A stretch of DNA of 64,000 nucleotides from Acetomicrobium hydrogeniformans (GTDB taxonomy: Bacteria > Synergistota > Synergistia > Synergistales > JAFGMB01). Below are positions 44,371-53,445 of this stretch, one piece after another (the first letter of the stretch is position 1; each line of letters starts with the position of its first letter). The DNA is taken from NCBI GenBank assembly GCA_016841745.1, contig JAENYO010000002.1, positions 124,001 through 188,000 of the forward strand. Reading direction: 5' to 3'. The notes under the pieces were generated by a model. The model was not told the DNA's origin. It did no database searches and saw nothing but the letters and a program-made list of their open reading frames with translations. Position numbers and translations under genes: made by a program.

Positions 44371-46341
44371 ATGAAGAACTGCACTAAGAGAACCTTTCGA
44401 TATTCCCTTTCTTTAGTATTGTTTGTATTTCTGTTAACTTTATTTTTTACTTTTGGGGGAACAGCAGGTTATGCTGAAACTTATACAGTAAGCAACACAA
44501 ACGACAGTGGTCCTGGTTCATTAAGAGCTGCTATTGCCAGTGCCGATTCCTACGATGACGTAATAAGTTTTGCTGTAACAGGAACCATTACACTCAATTC
44601 GACACTGGAGATAAGCGGGGATAAGGGCATGAAGATCCAGGGGCCTGGTGGGGAACTTCTTGCTGTAAGCGGAAATAATGAGTGTGGGGTCTTTTATATT
44701 TCTACCACGGCGTCTGTTGACATATCAGGTATTTCCATCGTGAACGGTAGTGCAGATGATGGAGGTGGAATGTACAATTTCAATTCCAGCCCTACAGTGA
44801 CTAACTGCACTTTCTCCCAGAACACCGCAACTTATGATGGAGGTGGAATGTACAATTTCAATTCCAGCCCTACAGTGACGAATTGCACTTTCAGTGGGAA
44901 CAGTGTAACTTATGATAATTTTGGCGGCGGCGGAATGAGCAATTATCAAGCCAGCCCAAATGTAACGAACTGCACATTCTCCTCGAACAGCGCATCACAT
45001 AATGGCGGAGGAATGTACAATGACGCGAGCAGTCCGACAGTGACGAACTGCACCTTCTCCTTGAACAGCGCATCAAATATTGGCGGAGGAATGTACAATG
45101 ACGCGAGCAGTCCGAAAGTGACGAACTGCACATTCTCCTTGAACAGTGCGGATTATGGCGGTGGAATGTACAATTATGAATCAAACCCTACGGTTACTGA
45201 CGGTACTTTCAGCCTAAACAGCGCAGTTAACCAGGGTGGTGGAATGAGAAACCAGAATTCCAGTCCTACTGTGACCAACTGTACCTTTACCTCTAACACA
45301 GGAAGTGCTGGCGGTGGAATGGCTAATTATTATTCCAGTTCGACCATCATAGCCTGCACTTTTTCCTCGAATGCTGCCACTTCTGGAGGGGGCGGGATGT
45401 ACAACTATTATGATTATCTTGAAACCAGCCCCACTGTGATCGGCTGCACCTTCTCTGGGAATATCGCTACTTCTGGTGGTGGGATGAGTAACAACTTCTC
45501 TCCCAGCCCCACCGTGATCAATTGCACCTTCAGCGGGAACACTGCAAGTAGAGATTGGTGCGGTGGAATGAGGAACTATGAATCCAGTCCTAGTGTGACG
45601 AACTGTACCTTCACCGGTAATACTGCACCTAACTATGCTTTTGGAATGTTCAACGCTGGAAACGTCAAAGGTTCTAGCCCAATAGTGAGAAACTGCATCT
45701 TCTGGGACATCGATGGCGAAGAGATATATAACAGTCCAGGCAGTGTTCCTACTTTAAGCTTCTGTATTGTCCAGAGTAATGATGTTGGTGGAGGTACTAT
45801 TTCAAACGATATTATCTCTGCAGATCCCAGGCTTGAGACGTTAGCAGACAATGGCGGACCTACCTGGACCTGTGCCCTGTCAGATGACAGTCCTGCTCTA
45901 GATACTGGGCTTACAATTCTTGAGATAAGCACAGATCAGCGCGGAGCTCCCAGACCTTATCCTGGCGGAAGTTTCGATATTGGTGCCTATGAATCCGGAG
46001 TAGGTTTCTATACAATAACTGCCACCTGGTCCGAAGGTGGGACAATTACTCCTGAAGTAGCGCATACTTTGGCTGGCATAGAGGAAGAGGTCTTTTATCT
46101 GTTGCCTGATGAAGGTTATGAGATCGAGGCAGTCCAGGTAGATGATGTACCTGTTTCTTACGATGAAGGTAACAACACCTATACTTTTGAGCCAGTATCT
46201 CAAAGTCATGATATCTATGCCAGTTTCGTTTTGATTGAAGATGAAGATGATAATGGCGGAGGCTGCAACATCTCTGCAATTCCTGCCATGGGTTTCCTCC
46301 TGCTTGTACCGCTCATGTTTCTGGTAAAGAGAGGGAAGTAG
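44371..46341 (+). CDS. Beta-helix Synerg-CTERM surface protein, paralogue 1
   Basis: 656 aa from ATG 44371 (GGGGAGG at 9 nt). Signal peptide (about 1-38), a conserved cap (DSGPGSLRAAIASADSYDDV), then about twelve repeats of roughly 25 residues with the core GGGMYNxxSSPTVTNCTFSxNSA. These form a right-handed parallel beta-helix. An InlB/Listeria-Bacteroides-type beta-grasp module (ATWSEGGTITPEVAHTL) precedes the Synerg-CTERM tail GGGCNISAIPAMGF, hydrophobic helix, VKRGK. It is presumably an exported adhesin-like or polymer-binding protein. Its 148-bp tract 44503-44650 is identical to paralogue 3. Confidence 0.92.
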   Translation: MKNCTKRTFRYSLSLVLFVFLLTLFFTFGGTAGYAETYTVSNTNDSGPGSLRAAIASADSYDDVISFAVTGTITLNSTLEISGDKGMKIQGPGGELLAVSGNNECGVFYISTTASVDISGISIVNGSADDGGGMYNFNSSPTVTNCTFSQNTATYDGGGMYNFNSSPTVTNCTFSGNSVTYDNFGGGGMSNYQASPNVTNCTFSSNSASHNGGGMYNDASSPTVTNCTFSLNSASNIGGGMYNDASSPKVTNCTFSLNSADYGGGMYNYESNPTVTDGTFSLNSAVNQGGGMRNQNSSPTVTNCTFTSNTGSAGGGMANYYSSSTIIACTFSSNAATSGGGGMYNYYDYLETSPTVIGCTFSGNIATSGGGMSNNFSPSPTVINCTFSGNTASRDWCGGMRNYESSPSVTNCTFTGNTAPNYAFGMFNAGNVKGSSPIVRNCIFWDIDGEEIYNSPGSVPTLSFCIVQSNDVGGGTISNDIISADPRLETLADNGGPTWTCALSDDSPALDTGLTILEISTDQRGAPRPYPGGSFDIGAYESGVGFYTITATWSEGGTITPEVAHTLAGIEEEVFYLLPDEGYEIEAVQVDDVPVSYDEGNNTYTFEPVSQSHDIYASFVLIEDEDDNGGGCNISAIPAMGFLLLVPLMFLVKRGK

Positions 46342-46384
46342 CAGCCCAGCTTAGATAAAAAGATACACCAGCTAGATTTTCAGA

Positions 46385-46412
46385 AAGCCAAGTCCATTTA
46401 TGGGCTTGGCTT
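46385..46412 (+). repeat. AAGCCAAG hairpin repeat, copy 1
   Basis: AAGCCAAG/CTTGGCTT arms around TCCATTTATGGG. This is the family terminator found after each beta-helix paralogue; here the T-run is weak (TTGTTTATT). Confidence 0.8.
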
Positions 46413-46454
46413 GTTTATTGGTCTTTGCTGAGTTCCATAAAATAATCGGATCAG

Positions 46455-46660
46455 TATCCAAAACCTATATGTAAAATCGTTGAATTTATCTCAAAACGCC
46501 TTCGGCAACTTGATTATGAGTGATATCAAGTTTTTTCTGAATAATATTTCTTTTTATGGTACATTTAATTGTGTGGGACAAAATTCTCAGGTAGAGAAAC
46601 TTATGATCGGTGATATTTCAAACGAGATATAAAGAAACGAGCTAATAACTTGTTGGGCAG
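46455..46660. repeat. Duplicated non-genic segment, copy 1
   Basis: Matches 56200-56450 over several blocks, ending in GATCGGTGATATTTCAAACG. Both copies keep an open frame ending VEKLMIGDISNEI then TAA, so it may be the remnant 3' end of a gene. It replaces a normal intergenic region before the methyltransferase. Confidence 0.6.
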
Positions 46661-46699
46661 TGACTGAATCTATTCACACCCGAAAGGAGATTTTCTGCA

Positions 46700-47446
46700 T
46701 TGGATATTCCACGGATCTTCAATATCACTGAGAGTGCTCACCGTATCCACAACCCCTTCACACCCGAAAAGCTAGCCACTCTTGGCGAGGCGTTGCGCCT
46801 GGAACCGAATATCAGGGTGCTAGATCTTGGAAGCGGATCGGGCGAGATGCTGTGCACCTGGGCACGCGATTTCGGAATCATTGGTACTGGTATAGACATG
46901 AGCCAGTTGTTCTTCGAGCAAGCACAGTACCGCGCTCAAGAACTTGGTGTTGCCGACCGAGTCAAGTTCATCCACGGCGACGCTGCCGGCTATGTATCCG
47001 AAGAAAAGGTTGGTGTGGCAGCTTGTCTAGGAGCCACATGGATCGGCGGGGGAGTCGTCGGTACTATCAAGCTTTTGGCGCGGAGCTTGCGCACCGGAGG
47101 GATTATCCTCATCGGCGAGCCCTATTGGCTGCAACTACCACCGACGGAAGAGGTTGCCAAGGGCTGTAATGCTGGTTCTATAGCCGATTTTCTAATGCTG
47201 CCAGATCTGCTTGCCTCTTTCAGCGACCTCGATTACGATGTCGTGGAAATGGTTCTGGCAGACCAAAATGGTTGGGATAGATACGAGGCTGCCAAATGGC
47301 TCACCATGCGCCGATGGCTTGAAGCCAATCCCGGCGACGAGTTAGCCAAAGAAGTTCGAGCCCAACTGACCTCAGAACCCGGACGCTACGCCGCGTATAC
47401 GCGTGAATACCTGGGCTGGGGAGTATTCGCACTGATGGCACGGTGA
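46700..47446 (+). CDS. SAM-dependent methyltransferase (class I), likely acquired
   Basis: 248 aa from TTG 46700 (AAAGGAG upstream). Motif I VLDLGSGSGEML, a second SAM contact IGTGIDMSQ, and HGDAAGYV plus TGGIILIGEPYW further on. Substrate is unknown. The base composition and codon use are visibly richer in G+C than the flanking beta-helix genes, which suggests transfer. It sits in the accessory array between a duplicated segment and a Synerg-CTERM relic. Confidence 0.8.
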   Translation: MDIPRIFNITESAHRIHNPFTPEKLATLGEALRLEPNIRVLDLGSGSGEMLCTWARDFGIIGTGIDMSQLFFEQAQYRAQELGVADRVKFIHGDAAGYVSEEKVGVAACLGATWIGGGVVGTIKLLARSLRTGGIILIGEPYWLQLPPTEEVAKGCNAGSIADFLMLPDLLASFSDLDYDVVEMVLADQNGWDRYEAAKWLTMRRWLEANPGDELAKEVRAQLTSEPGRYAAYTREYLGWGVFALMAR

Positions 47447-47624
47447 GGAGAGAATTGCCTGGCGACTTACAAAGCCTTGGGAATCTAATTATGCCTAAGA
47501 ATCTGTAGAAGAGCATATTCAGTTATCCGAGCGTTTTGCTCACGGTTTTCTGGAATGCTAAATGGCAATGTTATGTTTCCAATTCCTGCGGGAGCAGCGT
47601 CAGGCGTATCGATAAGGACAATAA

Positions 47625-47720
47625 ATGCTGAAACTAACTGAACAGGAAAAAATAGGAGCCTTCGCACCTTCATTGATCCTGCTTCTGGTACCTCTGTTCT
47701 TTCTCAGCAAGAAACGTTAG
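47625..47720 (+). pseudogene. Orphan Synerg-CTERM tail (relic)
   Basis: A short frame ending GAFAPSLILLLVPLFFLSKK-Arg then TAG matches the hydrophobic helix and basic end of the Synerg-CTERM proteins, without the beta-helix domain or the GGGC motif. A GGGGCC..GGCTCC hairpin with T-run follows. This is likely the 3' end of a deleted paralogue. Confidence 0.55.
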
Positions 47721-47790
47721 ATATTCCAAGTAAATATAATCTTGTTTAGGGGCCTGCATTCCGGGCTCCTTTTTTTATGTTCTTTATATC

Positions 47791-47821
47791 AGCCAAGTCC
47801 ATTTCCGGGCTTGGCTTTTTT
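47791..47821 (+). repeat. AAGCCAAG hairpin repeat, copy 2
   Basis: AGCCAAGTCCATTTCCGGGC then TTGGCTTTTTT; the same terminator, placed 25 nt before the integrase fragment. Confidence 0.85.
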
Positions 47822-47845
47822 AGTACCCGAGAAAGGAGGTCTACC

Positions 47846-48388
47846 ATGCCAACAGTTACAAGTGTTAAAATCGGGAGGACGCCAACCTATCTATTCCGCA
47901 AAGGCAGCATCTACTATTTCCGTATCGCCATACCCGTAGATGTTCGCCAGGTATTCGGACGCACTGAAATAAACTATTTGTTGCAGACCGACGATCTTTA
48001 CCAGGCTCGTGTTAAAGCAAGCATTCTCTCTACATCGATTCGGAATCTTATTACAAAAGCTCGCAGAGGTGATCTTATTATGGCCGATATTAACGTGACA
48101 GAATTTCGTCAAAGATTATCTGATTTTTATACCAGGTGGTTCCAGGGACTTGAAGCTGGCAGACCTGCTGTCGGTAGACCTTTTACCGGACAGGAACTTG
48201 ATAACAGAGTCGGGGAAATTGAATCTACAGTAAAAGAAGTTCGCAAAGATGTTGCAAGCTATGACCACAAAAGATGTGAAGGTATCGTTGAATCCGTCTT
48301 GAATGAAATGGGAGTAGAGGAACCTCGCAAGGTAGAACAGTTCGATACCTATTGCCGTGAAGCCGTACTCAAATTCGTGAAGCCGTAA
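47846..48388 (+). pseudogene. N-terminal fragment of a tyrosine recombinase/phage integrase
   Basis: 180 aa from ATG 47846 (AAAGGAGG). The N-terminus FRKGSIYYFRIAIPVDVRQV matches the arm-binding (DUF6538-like) domain of phage integrases, and the following helices the core-binding region. No catalytic domain with the R...HxxR...Y set follows; the gene ends at KFVKP, 17 nt before an unrelated gene. It may be a truncated gene rather than a functional excisionase. Two more 5' fragments of the same gene lie at 55282 and 59773. Confidence 0.7.
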
Positions 48389-48404
48389 AGGAGAGAGAAA
48401 GGGC

Positions 48405-49259
48405 ATGTCGCCAAACACATCAGAGCGTCAAGCATTCCTAATATCGTTCCGTTCATTAACTCCATTTCTCATGATCTCCTTCGGCTTGGCTTGGGGTATC
48501 CTCGCTTTGTACATTTTTCTCCCGGAGGGGATGGCATCAGTGTTTGGGCAACTCACCGGCAACCATCCGCTCTTCTTCTTAGCCGTGTACGCGCCTGCTA
48601 TCGGTGCGTTCCTTATTGTTTCCCGGGCCGGTGGTGCCACAGGACTGAAGCGCTTCCTCGGACGGGTATTGCTATGGCGCTGCAGCTCAGCCTGGTATGC
48701 CTTTCTGATCATCGGAGTTCCACTGATCTTTATCATCGGTTCTGCCATTAGAGGAAATCTCCTTACGGAACCGTTTCCATTTATGTCTTTTCAGTCTTTG
48801 TTAGCAGCTTTGGCACTCGCCGCCATCAAGGGCCCGATGGAAGAATTTGGCTGGAGGGGACTTGCTCTTCCTCTTTTGCAGAGGAAGTTGGCTCCGGTCT
48901 GGGCCGGGCTGGTTCTTGGAGTCATCTGGGGGGTATGGCATTTTCCTGCCTTCCTCCTGAGCGGAACCCAGCAAAGCGAATGGTCATTTGCGGCGTTCTT
49001 TGCCGGGTGCCTGGCGATAAGCATTGTTGCAACTGCATTGTTCAATAGGTCGCGCGGCAGTATTCTGCTGTCGGCGTTCTTCCACTTCCAGTTGATGAAC
49101 CCGATCTTTCCGGATGCTCAACCCTACGATACATACCTGCTGGTCATTGCTGCTGCTGTTATCGTTTGGTGGAATCGCAAGGATATGTTCAAGAAGGAAG
49201 GTGCTGTCACCGAAGTCATTCCAAACCAAAGTAAAGTGACCAAAGACAGTTATCCATGA
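48405..49259 (+). CDS. CPBP-family intramembrane glutamic protease
   Basis: 284 aa with about eight membrane helices. The CPBP (CAAX protease and bacteriocin-processing) motifs are intact: GPMEEFGWRGLALPLLQRKL (EExxxR), GVIWGVWHFPAF (His) and LLSAFFHFQ (FxxxH). The composition is more GC-rich than its neighbours. It lies in the middle of the Synerg-CTERM array. CPBP proteases are known to process Cys-containing C-terminal signals in myxobacteria, so a sorting role is possible, but it could as well be an unrelated acquired immunity-type protein. Confidence 0.85.
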   Translation: MSPNTSERQAFLISFRSLTPFLMISFGLAWGILALYIFLPEGMASVFGQLTGNHPLFFLAVYAPAIGAFLIVSRAGGATGLKRFLGRVLLWRCSSAWYAFLIIGVPLIFIIGSAIRGNLLTEPFPFMSFQSLLAALALAAIKGPMEEFGWRGLALPLLQRKLAPVWAGLVLGVIWGVWHFPAFLLSGTQQSEWSFAAFFAGCLAISIVATALFNRSRGSILLSAFFHFQLMNPIFPDAQPYDTYLLVIAAAVIVWWNRKDMFKKEGAVTEVIPNQSKVTKDSYP

Positions 49260-49294
49260 CATGAGCAATAGGGGCAGACCTTGTCCGCACGGTT

Positions 49295-49540
49295 TTGCAC
49301 TTCAATAACAGGAATTATAGCTACGAATGTTGCCCCGTTGAAGTAAATATCATCTCTATCCATGTGCTATTTGTAAGGAAGTATGAAGAAATCTTATTGG
49401 AAAATATCCAGATTTCAGAGCAGGAATGGATACTTTGTATTCCCATAGGCACCGGTGCCATGGATATAGCCGCGTCGGCTGTTGCTTTGCAGAAGGCAGA
49501 AGAACAGGGGCTTGGCGGTTCCTACGATTTCTCAGCTTGA
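49295..49540 (+). pseudogene. Unidentified gene remnant
   Basis: The open frame ends in a protein-like stretch (CIPIGTGAMDIAASAVALQK then AEEQGLG) followed by a clean terminator, which suggests the 3' end of a lost gene. The first 25 codons look random and there is no RBS. I cannot assign a family. Confidence 0.35.
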
Positions 49541-49564
49541 TAGTCCAACGCGCATATTGATTTC

Positions 49565-49591
49565 AAGGAGGCCTTCGGTCCTCCTTTTTTT
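49565..49591 (+). terminator. Rho-independent terminator
   Basis: AAGGAGG...CCTCCTT with inner CC/GG pairing and T-run. Confidence 0.85.
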
Positions 49592-49720
49592 ATCTCCTTT
49601 TCAGCAAAAACGGTAAAGCAGGGCAGATAATTATTGTTGGGCAGAAGAATGGATAAAACTCCCGAATTACCCGTCACTAAATTCAGGAGTGGAATGATCT
49701 TTTTCAACTCCTGAATTAAC

Positions 49721-49748
49721 TTGACTCATAAACACATAGTGGTAGCAT
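49721..49748 (+). promoter_or_regulatory. Promoter of beta-helix paralogue 2
   Basis: TTGACT - 16 nt - TAGCAT. The 130 nt downstream to the start codon are nearly identical to those of paralogues 4 and 5. Confidence 0.7.
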
Positions 49749-49875
49749 GAAAAAGTCTTTAATCATTAACCTTAAATGTTTTTTCGTCCTTTCTTATATG
49801 CCATCATATCAAGATCGCCTATACCTGTTTAGTCTTTTTTTCATAACCTGAATCATATTTTGGGAGGTTTTTTAT

Positions 49876-51375
49876 ATGAAGAGTAGTTGCAGCAGAACCC
49901 CTTTTCCACATTCCATTTCGTTTACATCGTTCGTATTTCTGTTAGCTTTATTGAGCAGTTTTTGGGTAACTGCAGGTTATGCTGAGACCTTTATGGTAAC
50001 TACCCTGAGTGACGATGTTCCTGGTTCATTACGAACAGCTATTGCCAGTGCCGATTCCTACGATGACGAGATCAGCTTTGCTGTAACAGGAACCATTACC
50101 CTCAATTCGACACTGGAGATAAACGGCGATAAGAGTATGAAAATCCAGGGACCTGGTGCGGATCTGCTTACTATCAGTGGAGGAGGTAAATTCAGGGTCT
50201 TTTCGATCAAAACCACAGCGTCCGTAGACATATCCGGAATTTCCATCGAGAGTGGGTATGCTTATCATGGCGGCGGAATATTGAACGAATCAGATGGTCT
50301 CACATTGATAAAATGTGATTTCTCCTCTAACAACGCAACTCTGTATGGTGGTGGGATGCGCAACTTAAATTCCAGCCCCGTCGTGACCAATTGTACCTTT
50401 TCCTCTAACAGCGCAGGCAAGGGGGGCGGCGGACTGTTCAACTTCAGCAGTTCCAGCCCCATCGTGACCAACTGCACCTTCTCCTCGAACACCGCCGGCC
50501 AGGGGGGCGGAATGTACAATTATATAAACAGCAGTCCCACTGTAACCAACTGCACCTTCGAAGGTAATACAGTAAGTGATGATTATGGTGGCGGGATGTA
50601 CAACAACGTTTCCAGCCCCGATATAATCAACTGTACCTTCTCTGAAAACACCGCAGATTATGGCGGTGGAATGTATAATTCTACATCAAGTCCTGATATA
50701 GCCAATTGTACTTTCAATGGAAACGTTGCTGAATTATTTGGGGGCGGGATAGGCAACTATAATTCCAGCCCGGAGGTAGCAAACTGTACATTTTTCGGAA
50801 ACGATGCTGAAAACGGTGGTGGGATGGATAATGAACAATATTCCAGCCCCATCGTGACAAACTGTACCTTTCGCGGAAACAGTACTGGAGCTAGTAAAGG
50901 TGGAGATGGGATGTGCAACTTTGACAATTCGAACCCAACAGTGACAAACTGCATATTTTGGGATGAGAGCGGATACGAGATCGATAACTTGTACCTCGTT
51001 GATGGTACTAGCATACCCACCCTTAGTTTCTGTGTAGTGCAGAACAATGATGTCGGTGGGGGTTCCAATTTAGACAATATCATCACAGCAGATCCCATGC
51101 TTGAACCCCTGGCGGATAATGGGGGGCCAACATGGACCTGTGCCTTGGGAGAAGGCAGTTCTGCCATAGATGAGGGGACTGACTCAGGCAGTATTCCTAA
51201 TGCTGACCAGAGAGGAATAGAAAGGCCCCAGGGTGCGGGTTATGATATCGGTGCTTATGAAGTAGAGCAATCGGTTATTGATGGCGGTGGTGGTGGCTGC
51301 AGCATCTCCGTATTGCCAGTTATGGGCCTGCTCCTGATGATACCCGTCATATTCCTCTCAAGGAAGATGAAGTAA
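49876..51375 (+). CDS. Beta-helix Synerg-CTERM surface protein, paralogue 2
   Basis: 499 aa, ATG with GGGAGG upstream. Signal peptide, the LRTAIASADSYDDE cap, about nine GGGMYN...TNCTF beta-helix repeats, a conserved post-helix block (NDVGGGSNLDNIITADPMLE, then WTCALGEGSSAIDEG), and the tail DGGGGGCSISVLPVMG, hydrophobic helix, SRKMK. It lacks the InlB-type module of paralogues 1 and 4. The 192-bp tract 51045-51236 is identical to 59349-59540 in paralogue 5. Confidence 0.92.
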   Translation: MKSSCSRTPFPHSISFTSFVFLLALLSSFWVTAGYAETFMVTTLSDDVPGSLRTAIASADSYDDEISFAVTGTITLNSTLEINGDKSMKIQGPGADLLTISGGGKFRVFSIKTTASVDISGISIESGYAYHGGGILNESDGLTLIKCDFSSNNATLYGGGMRNLNSSPVVTNCTFSSNSAGKGGGGLFNFSSSSPIVTNCTFSSNTAGQGGGMYNYINSSPTVTNCTFEGNTVSDDYGGGMYNNVSSPDIINCTFSENTADYGGGMYNSTSSPDIANCTFNGNVAELFGGGIGNYNSSPEVANCTFFGNDAENGGGMDNEQYSSPIVTNCTFRGNSTGASKGGDGMCNFDNSNPTVTNCIFWDESGYEIDNLYLVDGTSIPTLSFCVVQNNDVGGGSNLDNIITADPMLEPLADNGGPTWTCALGEGSSAIDEGTDSGSIPNADQRGIERPQGAGYDIGAYEVEQSVIDGGGGGCSISVLPVMGLLLMIPVIFLSRKMK

Positions 51376-51416
51376 CAGAACACTTAAGATAAAGAGATAC
51401 ACAAGATAGATCACAG

Positions 51417-51448
51417 AAAGGCCAAGTCCAATTCCGGGCTTGGCCTTT
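51417..51448 (+). repeat. AAGCCAAG hairpin repeat, copy 3
   Basis: AAAGGCCAAG/CTTGGCCTTT arms around TCCAATTCCGGG, 40 nt after paralogue 2. Confidence 0.85.
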
Positions 51449-51566
51449 ATATTGGTATTTGCAGAGTCCCATCAAATGATCTGAGTAGGGCCTGACCCCA
51501 AATGTAACCCCTGCCAAATGTTCAGATGAAACTTTCAGCCAATCATACAGTTAAACTAGTAGTGGG

Positions 51567-51594
51567 TTGACATGTAATTCCATAGTGTTACTAT
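51567..51594 (+). promoter_or_regulatory. Promoter of beta-helix paralogue 3
   Basis: TTGACA - 16 nt - TACTAT; the CATAGTG block before the -10 is shared with paralogues 2, 4 and 5, but the downstream leader differs. Confidence 0.65.
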
Positions 51595-51746
51595 CAGATC
51601 AGCCTTTTCAAACAGTTTCATACATATTAAAAATCCCATCTTAAACTCCTTCTTGAACAAGTTAAATTTCCTTCCTGAACAAAGCGAAATCTATTGTTCC
51701 AGCCATTGGCGGGCTGAAAAAAATATTGTGGGGGAGGTATTGAGTT

Positions 51747-53096
51747 ATGAGAGGTTTTAAGTTGTTTTCTTTCCACCATTCCAGGTCGTCGATTTTTTTC
51801 GCTTGTATAGTGATTTTAATTCTGGTCTTTTGGGGTACGTCGGCACATGCAGAGACTTTTTTGGTTAGTACCCTGAGTGACAGTGGTCCTGGTTCATTAA
51901 GAGCTGCTATTGCCAGTGCCGATTCCTACGATGACGTAATAAGTTTTGCTGTAACAGGAACCATTACACTCAATTCGACACTGGAGATAAGCGGGGATAA
52001 GGGCATGAAGATCCAGGGGCCTGGTGCGGATCTGCTTGCCGTAAGTGGAAATGACACGTGCAGGGTCTTTTATATTAATACAACAGCGTCTGTGGACATA
52101 TCTGGTATTTCCATTGAAAACGGTCATACCGCTGTTGGCGGAGGGATTTACAACGACTCTTCCAGCCCCAGTGTGACCAACTGTACCTTCTCTGAAAACA
52201 GTGCAGTTTTTTATGGCGGCGGGATGTATAACGACTATTCCAGCCCCAGTGTGACCAACTGCACCTTCTCTGAAAACAGCTCAGCTTATGGTGGCGGGAT
52301 TTACAACGACTATTCCAGCCCCAGTGTGACCAACTGTACCTTGTCTGAAAACAGTGCAGTTTATGAAGGTGGCGGGATGTACAATCTTTACTCTTCTAGC
52401 CCCACATTGACCAACTGTACCTTGTATAAAAACAGCGCAGATTCAGAAGGTGGCGGGATGTACAATTTTTCCTTTTCCACCCCCACATTGACCAACTGCA
52501 CATTGTCTGAAAACAGCGCAGGTAGTTATGGCGGTGGGATGTGCAATTTTGGCAGTCCTATAGTGACGAACTGCATATTATGGAATGCTGCTGGCGGAGA
52601 GATGTACAACCACAGTGGTACTCCAACCCTGAGTTATTGTGTAGTCCAGAGTGATGACTATGGAACGGACACCATCATTTCGGGATATGTCACCTCTGCA
52701 GACCCAATGCTGCAGCTTCTAGCAGATAATGGCGGACCCACCTGGACCTGTGCCCTGGGAGAGGGCAGCTCTGCCATAGATGCAGGAATTGAAAGTATAT
52801 TAATTGATGGAACAACTATTGAAGCGCCTGACACAGACCAGCGCGGGGTGCTGCGGCCTCAGGGAAGCGGTTATGACATCGGTGCTTATGAATATGAACA
52901 GGAAAATAATGATAGAGACCGTGATAGGGACCGTGAAAGAAACCGTAATAGAGGTAACGATCTGCAAAGTAGCGAAGCGGAACTGAAAGAACTTGATCAG
53001 GGTGGAGAAGGCGGAGGCTGTAATATTTCTGCCACTTCTATTTTCGGGATTTTGCTGATTCTGCCGCTGTTGTTTCTTTACAGGAAAATGAAGTAA
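51747..53096 (+). CDS. Beta-helix Synerg-CTERM surface protein, paralogue 3
   Basis: 449 aa, ATG with GGGGGAGG upstream. Signal peptide, a cap identical at DNA level to paralogue 1 over 148 bp, about seven SSPSVTNCTFSENSA repeats, the post-helix block, then a unique charged linker (NDRDRDRERNRNRGNDL). The tail is GGEGGGCNISATSIFG, helix, YRKMK. The Asp/Arg linker is absent from the other paralogues and may act as a spacer through the envelope. Confidence 0.92.
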   Translation: MRGFKLFSFHHSRSSIFFACIVILILVFWGTSAHAETFLVSTLSDSGPGSLRAAIASADSYDDVISFAVTGTITLNSTLEISGDKGMKIQGPGADLLAVSGNDTCRVFYINTTASVDISGISIENGHTAVGGGIYNDSSSPSVTNCTFSENSAVFYGGGMYNDYSSPSVTNCTFSENSSAYGGGIYNDYSSPSVTNCTLSENSAVYEGGGMYNLYSSSPTLTNCTLYKNSADSEGGGMYNFSFSTPTLTNCTLSENSAGSYGGGMCNFGSPIVTNCILWNAAGGEMYNHSGTPTLSYCVVQSDDYGTDTIISGYVTSADPMLQLLADNGGPTWTCALGEGSSAIDAGIESILIDGTTIEAPDTDQRGVLRPQGSGYDIGAYEYEQENNDRDRDRDRERNRNRGNDLQSSEAELKELDQGGEGGGCNISATSIFGILLILPLLFLYRKMK

Positions 53097-53136
53097 GGTA
53101 ACAGTCCAGTTTAGATAAAGGGAAACACCAGATAGC

Positions 53137-53170
53137 AAAAGCCAAGTCCATTTCCGGGCTTGGCTTTTTT
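53137..53170 (+). repeat. AAGCCAAG hairpin repeat, copy 4
   Basis: AAAAGCCAAG/CTTGGCTTTT around TCCATTTCCGGG with T6; terminator of paralogue 3. Confidence 0.88.
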
Positions 53171-53289
53171 ATTGGCCATTGCCGAGTTCCATAAAATGAT
53201 CGGAATTAGTATCCAAAACCCGCCAGGAAATATGACAGTTTGAGAATGTGTTGCGGAAAGACGGTTACCATTTCATATGGTGAATTAAC

Positions 53290-53317
53290 TTGACCGTTAG
53301 ATCCATAGTGCTAACAT
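53290..53317 (+). promoter_or_regulatory. Promoter of beta-helix paralogue 4
   Basis: TTGACC - 16 nt - TAACAT with TG one base upstream of the -10. Confidence 0.72.
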
Positions 53318-53445
53318 GAAAAAGTCTTTAATCATTATCCTTAAATATTTCTTCGTCCTTTCTTATTTGTCATCATATCAAGATCGTCTATACCTGTTTA
53401 GTCTTTTTTTCATAACTTAAGTCACGTTTTTGGGAGGTTCTTTAT

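Noticed and set aside
44755-45560. Regularly spaced short repeats resembling a CRISPR array
   Set aside because: The periodicity (~75 bp) is in frame and encodes the GGGMYN...TNCTF beta-helix repeats; units vary and no cas genes are present.
46852-47169. 105-aa ORF within the methyltransferase gene
   Set aside because: Alternate-frame shadow of a GC-rich gene, with Arg/Cys/Trp-rich random composition.
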